NCBI RefSeq assembly: GCF_013004595.1
Contig: NZ_JABEMC010000005.1
Span: 62,001-126,000, forward strand
Direction of reading: 5' to 3'
Length of the DNA: 64,000 nucleotides
Source of the DNA: Brevibacterium luteolum
Lineage (GTDB): Bacteria > Actinomycetota > Actinomycetes > Actinomycetales > Brevibacteriaceae
In this document: piece by piece, positions 60,840 through 64,000 of the stretch
Layout: each line of letters opens with the position of its first letter
Numbering within the stretch: the stretch's first letter is position 1
The notes under the pieces: generated by a model
Databases searched by the model: none
Seen by the model: the letters and a program-made list of their open reading frames with translations, nothing else
Told to the model about the DNA's origin: nothing
Translations under genes and position numbers: made by a program

Positions 60840-61508
60840 ATGAGTCTTGAGAAGATCATGGCCCCGGACTGGGCTGAGGCGATGGCGCCGGTGGCCGGTC
60901 AGATCACCGCGATGGGCGATTTCCTGCGCGCCGAACTTGCCGCCGGCCGCCAGTACCTGCCGGCCGGAGACGATGTGTTCCGCGCCTTCCGCGAACCGCT
61001 GTCCGGCGTGCGCGTGCTCATCGTCGGCCAGGATCCGTACCCGACACCCGGTCACCCGATCGGGCTGTCCTTCGCTGTCGCCCCGGACGTCCGCCCGCTG
61101 CCGCGGTCTCTGACGAACATCTTCAAGGAGCTCGGCGACGACCTCGGGGTCTCGCCCCCGAGCAGCGGGGACCTGCGCCCGTGGCAGGCGCAGGGAGTCA
61201 TGCTGCTCAACCGGGTCCTCACCGTCGCCCCCGGCTCTCCGGCCTCGCACCGGAACCAGGGCTGGGAGACGGTCACCGACCGGGCGATCGAGGTGCTCAC
61301 CGCCCGCGGCGGGCCGCTCGTGGCGATTCTGTGGGGCCGGGACGCGCAATCCCTGGCGCCGCGGCTGGACGATGTGCCGATCGTCGCGTCCCCGCACCCG
61401 TCGCCGCTGAGCGCTTCGCGCGGGTTCTTCGGCTCGAGGCCGTTCAGCCGGGCCAATGCGCTGCTGGCCGAGTGCGGTGGCGAGCCGATTGACTGGCAGC
61501 TGCCCTGA
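60840..61508 (+). CDS. ung: uracil-DNA glycosylase (family 1)
   Basis: Ung removes uracil from DNA, starting base-excision repair. The 222-residue protein has motif [17 protein letters not shown] (63-78, catalytic D65), the middle motif LLNRVLTV, and motif [19 protein letters not shown] with the catalytic His. Length is normal. The start lacks a ribosome-binding site and is leaderless. It converges on the ThrE gene with 9 bp between and no obvious terminator. Confidence 0.96.
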   Translation: MSLEKIMAPDWAEAMAPVAGQITAMGDFLRAELAAGRQYLPAGDDVFRAFREPLSGVRVLIVGQDPYPTPGHPIGLSFAVAPDVRPLPRSLTNIFKELGDDLGVSPPSSGDLRPWQAQGVMLLNRVLTVAPGSPASHRNQGWETVTDRAIEVLTARGGPLVAILWGRDAQSLAPRLDDVPIVASPHPSPLSASRGFFGSRPFSRANALLAECGGEPIDWQLP

Positions 61509-61517
61509 CCGGCGCTT

Positions 61518-63584
61518 TCAGCTGGAGACCTGCCCCGTGCCCGAGGTGGAGGTCGGGTGCGTGCCGGCGGTCGCCTCGGCGACGGCATCGGACTTCTCAC
61601 GGCGGTCCTTGACTCGCTGGTGGATCGGGCGGGCGAGGAAGTCGCCGAAGACCGCGCCCACAGCGATCGCGGCGTTGGCCGTCACTGCGGTGAATAGCGA
61701 GGACAGGCCCATCGACAGTGGGATCGCGTCCTGCGGCTGGACGATCTGGTAGGCCGCCGAGAAGATCGACAGGCCCTGCAGCAGCGGGAAGATGCCCGGC
61801 AGCAGCAGCACGATCGGCGGCGCACCGCGGTGCAGCGCGACCGGGCGGACGATGAGCCCGACGACGGTGGCGGCGATGAAGCAGGTGACGACATTGCCCA
61901 GGCCCAGCAGCGTGCAGCCGACGTAGATGACGAAGCCGACGCCGCCGATGAGCCCGGCGATGAGGATCTGACGCTTGGCGGCCTGCATGCCGATCGCCCC
62001 GCACATGCCGACAAGGATCGCGGCGATGAGCGAGATGATGGTGGTCAGCGCCTCGACTCCGCCGGAGGTGACGATCACCTCGATGGGTGAGAGCCCGATC
62101 GCCCGACCGACCATGATGCCCAGGGCGATGCCGGAGACGATGCCGGCCAGCGTGGTGCCGACGGTGACGGCCTTGGCCGAGGCAGTGAGCGGGAAGTTCG
62201 TCAGCGAGTCCTGCACCGCGGCGATGAGGCCGGCAGTCGGCAGCAGCAGCACAATGCCGGCGGCCACGAGGTACTGCGGAGCAGCGATGAACCCGAATGT
62301 CCAGGCCGCCATTGCCAGCACGGTCGCAAACGTCGATTGGCCCATCGCGGTGAAGAACGGGGGCACGTCGAAGCGGGCGAGCAGCGCACCGAAGCGGTCG
62401 ATGATGATCGCCATGCCGAAGCCGATGACCGCTGAGACTGCCGAGCCGCCGAGCAGCAGCACGAAGCAGGTCACGAGCATGCCCCAGGCCAGGGCGACGA
62501 ACCAGCCGGCAAACGGCCGGCGCTGCTGGCGGATCGCGTCGATCCGCTCGCTGGCTTCGAGGTATTCGACCTTGCCGTCGACGATGTCGGTCACGAGCTT
62601 GTGGACGGAGGCGAGCTTCGAGTAGTGGATCGACTCCTCGCGGCTGACGCGCATGACGTTGAGCAGCCGGCCCTCAGGGTCGGAGTAGTGCACATTGAGC
62701 GAGTTCGAGGTCAGGTCGACTTCGACGGTCGGCAGGCCGAGCGCGGTGCAGGTGGCGATGACGGAGACCTCGACGTCGGCAGTCGGGGCGCCGGCGCGCA
62801 GCATGATCCAGCCGATGTCGACGGCCAGCTCCATGATCTTGCGGGCTTCCTCCTCGCCCTTCGCCTGGCTCTGCACCGGCGCCTGATAGGGGGTGCCCTT
62901 GAGGGTGGCGACGATCGGGATCGGGTCGGTCGCCGGCATCGAATCGCCGGTGATCTGCCCGACGGCCTTGCGGGCGAGCCGTTCGGCCATCCGCTTCGAC
63001 GAGGAGCCGGCGGCGTTGGTCTTCTCGACGATGCTGCGGGAGCTGCCGTTGCGGCGGAACCGCTGGGTGGAGGACGACCGACCCGTGCCGTAGCTGCCGT
63101 CGGCGCCGCGGGCGACCGGCGGGGTGAGCGCCTCGGACGGGTCGACCGGGTCCTGCTCCAGGCGTGAGGTCGCCGGAGTCGTGGCCGTTCCCGAGGCGGT
63201 GGCCGGGCTGGCAGCAGATGCCGAGCCGGCACGCCTGCCGTTCCTGCCGCGCGGAGCGCGGGTCTTGAGCTGTTTGTGCCCGCGCCGCCGGGCGGTCTGG
63301 GCCTTCTCCGTGGCCTCGGCGACGGTCTCTCGCGGGATCCCGCCGGTGGTGCGCAGTGCGGCGCCGGCGGTCGATCCGGTGTACTCGTTGGTGTTCAGCG
63401 GCTGGCTGGCGTCCGCGCCGAGATCGCTCGTTCCGGTCTGCCGTTCGGCTCCGGCTCGCCGCGCGGCTTCGCTCTCGTGGGAGTTGCGGCGTGCGCCATC
63501 GCCTGCCGCGGCACGTGATCCGTTGCTGCGGATGCGCGGGCGCAGCAGGCGCCGGCGCGGTGGGCGATCGCTGTCTTCTGCCAC
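61518..63584 (-). CDS. thrE: ThrE-family threonine/serine exporter
   Basis: The 688-residue protein combines a 215-residue Arg/Ser/Ala/Gly-rich cytoplasmic tail with the ThrE core. The N-terminal ThrE domain (about 245-380) has ELAVDIGWIMLRAGAPTADVE and GLPTVEVDLTSNSLNVHY. Ten membrane segments follow (about 365-660), with a second PLLQGL-type half. ThrE exports L-threonine and L-serine. The usual fused form is about 490 residues, so this tail is unusually long. The GTG start follows GAAGGAC. The tail holds a CCGAGGCGGTGGC motif (minus-strand reading PATAS). Confidence 0.88.
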   Translation of the reverse strand: MAEDSDRPPRRRLLRPRIRSNGSRAAAGDGARRNSHESEAARRAGAERQTGTSDLGADASQPLNTNEYTGSTAGAALRTTGGIPRETVAEATEKAQTARRRGHKQLKTRAPRGRNGRRAGSASAASPATASGTATTPATSRLEQDPVDPSEALTPPVARGADGSYGTGRSSSTQRFRRNGSSRSIVEKTNAAGSSSKRMAERLARKAVGQITGDSMPATDPIPIVATLKGTPYQAPVQSQAKGEEEARKIMELAVDIGWIMLRAGAPTADVEVSVIATCTALGLPTVEVDLTSNSLNVHYSDPEGRLLNVMRVSREESIHYSKLASVHKLVTDIVDGKVEYLEASERIDAIRQQRRPFAGWFVALAWGMLVTCFVLLLGGSAVSAVIGFGMAIIIDRFGALLARFDVPPFFTAMGQSTFATVLAMAAWTFGFIAAPQYLVAAGIVLLLPTAGLIAAVQDSLTNFPLTASAKAVTVGTTLAGIVSGIALGIMVGRAIGLSPIEVIVTSGGVEALTTIISLIAAILVGMCGAIGMQAAKRQILIAGLIGGVGFVIYVGCTLLGLGNVVTCFIAATVVGLIVRPVALHRGAPPIVLLLPGIFPLLQGLSIFSAAYQIVQPQDAIPLSMGLSSLFTAVTANAAIAVGAVFGDFLARPIHQRVKDRREKSDAVAEATAGTHPTSTSGTGQVSS

Positions 63585-63677
63585 TGGTCCTTCTTGTCCG
63601 TCACACTGTGTCTGATCTCGGTTCTACCTGATGGATCTGATGCTCACGTGAACTGCCGCTGGACGAACGGTCGGTGC

Positions 63678-64000
63678 TCACGGCTCGTGGATCCGGGTGG
63701 GGCCGAACGGGTCGGCCACGAATGCCTCACCGCTGGCGAAATCGTGCGTGTACACGTGCCGGCCGGACACGTAGACGCTGGTGACACGCGCATCGAAGTC
63801 GAGCGGATGGGCGCTCCACTGCACGATATCAGCGTCGCGGCCCACCGCTAAGGATCCGACACGGTCATCGAGACCGAGGATCGCCGCCGGGTGGATCGTC
63901 ATCGCCTGCAGCGCAACCTCCGGGTCGAGTCCCTCGCGCACGGCGAACCGGGCCTGGTCGACGAAGAAGAAGATCGGCACCACCGGGTGGTCGGTCGTGA
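63678..64000 (-). CDS. amidohydrolase, C-terminal part (truncated by the window)
   Basis: The frame runs off the window, so about 107 C-terminal residues are visible. TTDHPVVP holds the conserved Asp of the metal site, ALQAMTIHPAAILGLDDRVGSLAVGRDADIVQWSAHPLD is the composite-domain signature of amidohydrolases (imidazolonepropionase/isoaspartyl peptidase-like), and VTSVYVSGRHVY ends it. The substrate cannot be told from this part. It is followed on the minus strand by the ThrE gene, 93 bp away. Confidence 0.85.
   Translation of the reverse strand, partial: TTDHPVVPIFFFVDQARFAVREGLDPEVALQAMTIHPAAILGLDDRVGSLAVGRDADIVQWSAHPLDFDARVTSVYVSGRHVYTHDFASGEAFVADPFGPTRIHEP

Noticed and set aside
60729..61397. 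N-terminal extension of the hydroxyisobutyrate dehydrogenase frame
   Set aside because: It would run through the ung gene; ATG 60728 with GAAAGGA and the Rossmann start are clear.

Overview
The window is GC-rich (roughly 70% G+C by eye), densely packed chromosomal DNA of an actinobacterium. The best fit is Micrococcales, and something close to Brevibacterium is my guess from gene content rather than a measured assignment. The signs are DtxR with canonical metal-ligand numbering, an XPB helicase beside a helicase-associated protein, DUF3027 beside a cold-shock protein, the DUF3263-LytR_C pair, PspA-PspAA-PspAB, a mycobacterial-type SerC, many GTG starts, and TAGACT-type -10 boxes 6-7 nt upstream of start codons (leaderless mRNAs). 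I see no transposase, integrase, phage gene or CRISPR array. This is mainly core chromosome, with one decayed gene.

Layout. 0-5.4 kb: galU, a degenerate MoaB/Mog-like gene, a RimJ-like acetyltransferase and a SepX/GlpR-like divisome gene on the minus strand, divergent from 5-formyl-THF cyclo-ligase, an FmdB zinc ribbon, a SAF protein and mscL. From memory this resembles the galU-rimJ/mscL block of mycobacteria. 5.5-15.2 kb: DedA, a PLP dehydratase, an MFS carrier, RecQ, and a CydDC-type ABC pair with a LysE exporter. 15.2-20.3 kb: a very large helicase-like protein with damaged ATPase motifs and a C-terminal nuclease domain, next to tRNA-Arg(CCU). 20.6-27 kb: membrane protein, nitrilase, DUF805, PPK2, tandem UspA, GlsB/YeaQ, HNH endonuclease. 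27-33 kb: NlpC/P60 hydrolase under a c-di-AMP riboswitch, DtxR, an aldehyde dehydrogenase, and divergent pdxH/serC. 33-41 kb: DUF456, MFS, DUF3027, cold-shock protein, then the XPB helicase pair. 40.9-44.9 kb: an MFS pseudogene, an EamA exporter with a divergent CGNR regulator, and a membrane-bound glutamate-synthase-like protein. 44.9-52.6 kb: an envelope-stress cluster (two-component system, HtrA protease, WXG100 protein, PspA-PspAA-HtpX-PspAB). 52.7-58.1 kb: S4 protein, a Gly-rich membrane protein, TauE, CIRCE-controlled groEL, cspA and the LytR_C/DUF3263 pair. 58.2-64 kb: an aldehyde dehydrogenase with a hydroxyisobutyrate-type dehydrogenase, ung, a ThrE exporter and a truncated amidohydrolase.

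How the genes work together. The 45-52.6 kb block senses and repairs envelope damage; the regulator, kinase and protease order is like mycobacterial MprA-MprB-PepD. MscL, the c-di-AMP-controlled peptidoglycan hydrolase and the LytR_C protein also belong to turgor and cell-wall upkeep. RecQ, Ung, XPB and the giant helicase-nuclease are genome-maintenance genes. The most notable observations are a recurrent CCGAGGCGGTGGC motif that mostly lies on one strand, the widespread leaderless promoter layout, the giant helicase-like protein without a Walker A lysine, the degenerate MoaB-like protein, and a decayed MFS gene with a stop at codon 3.
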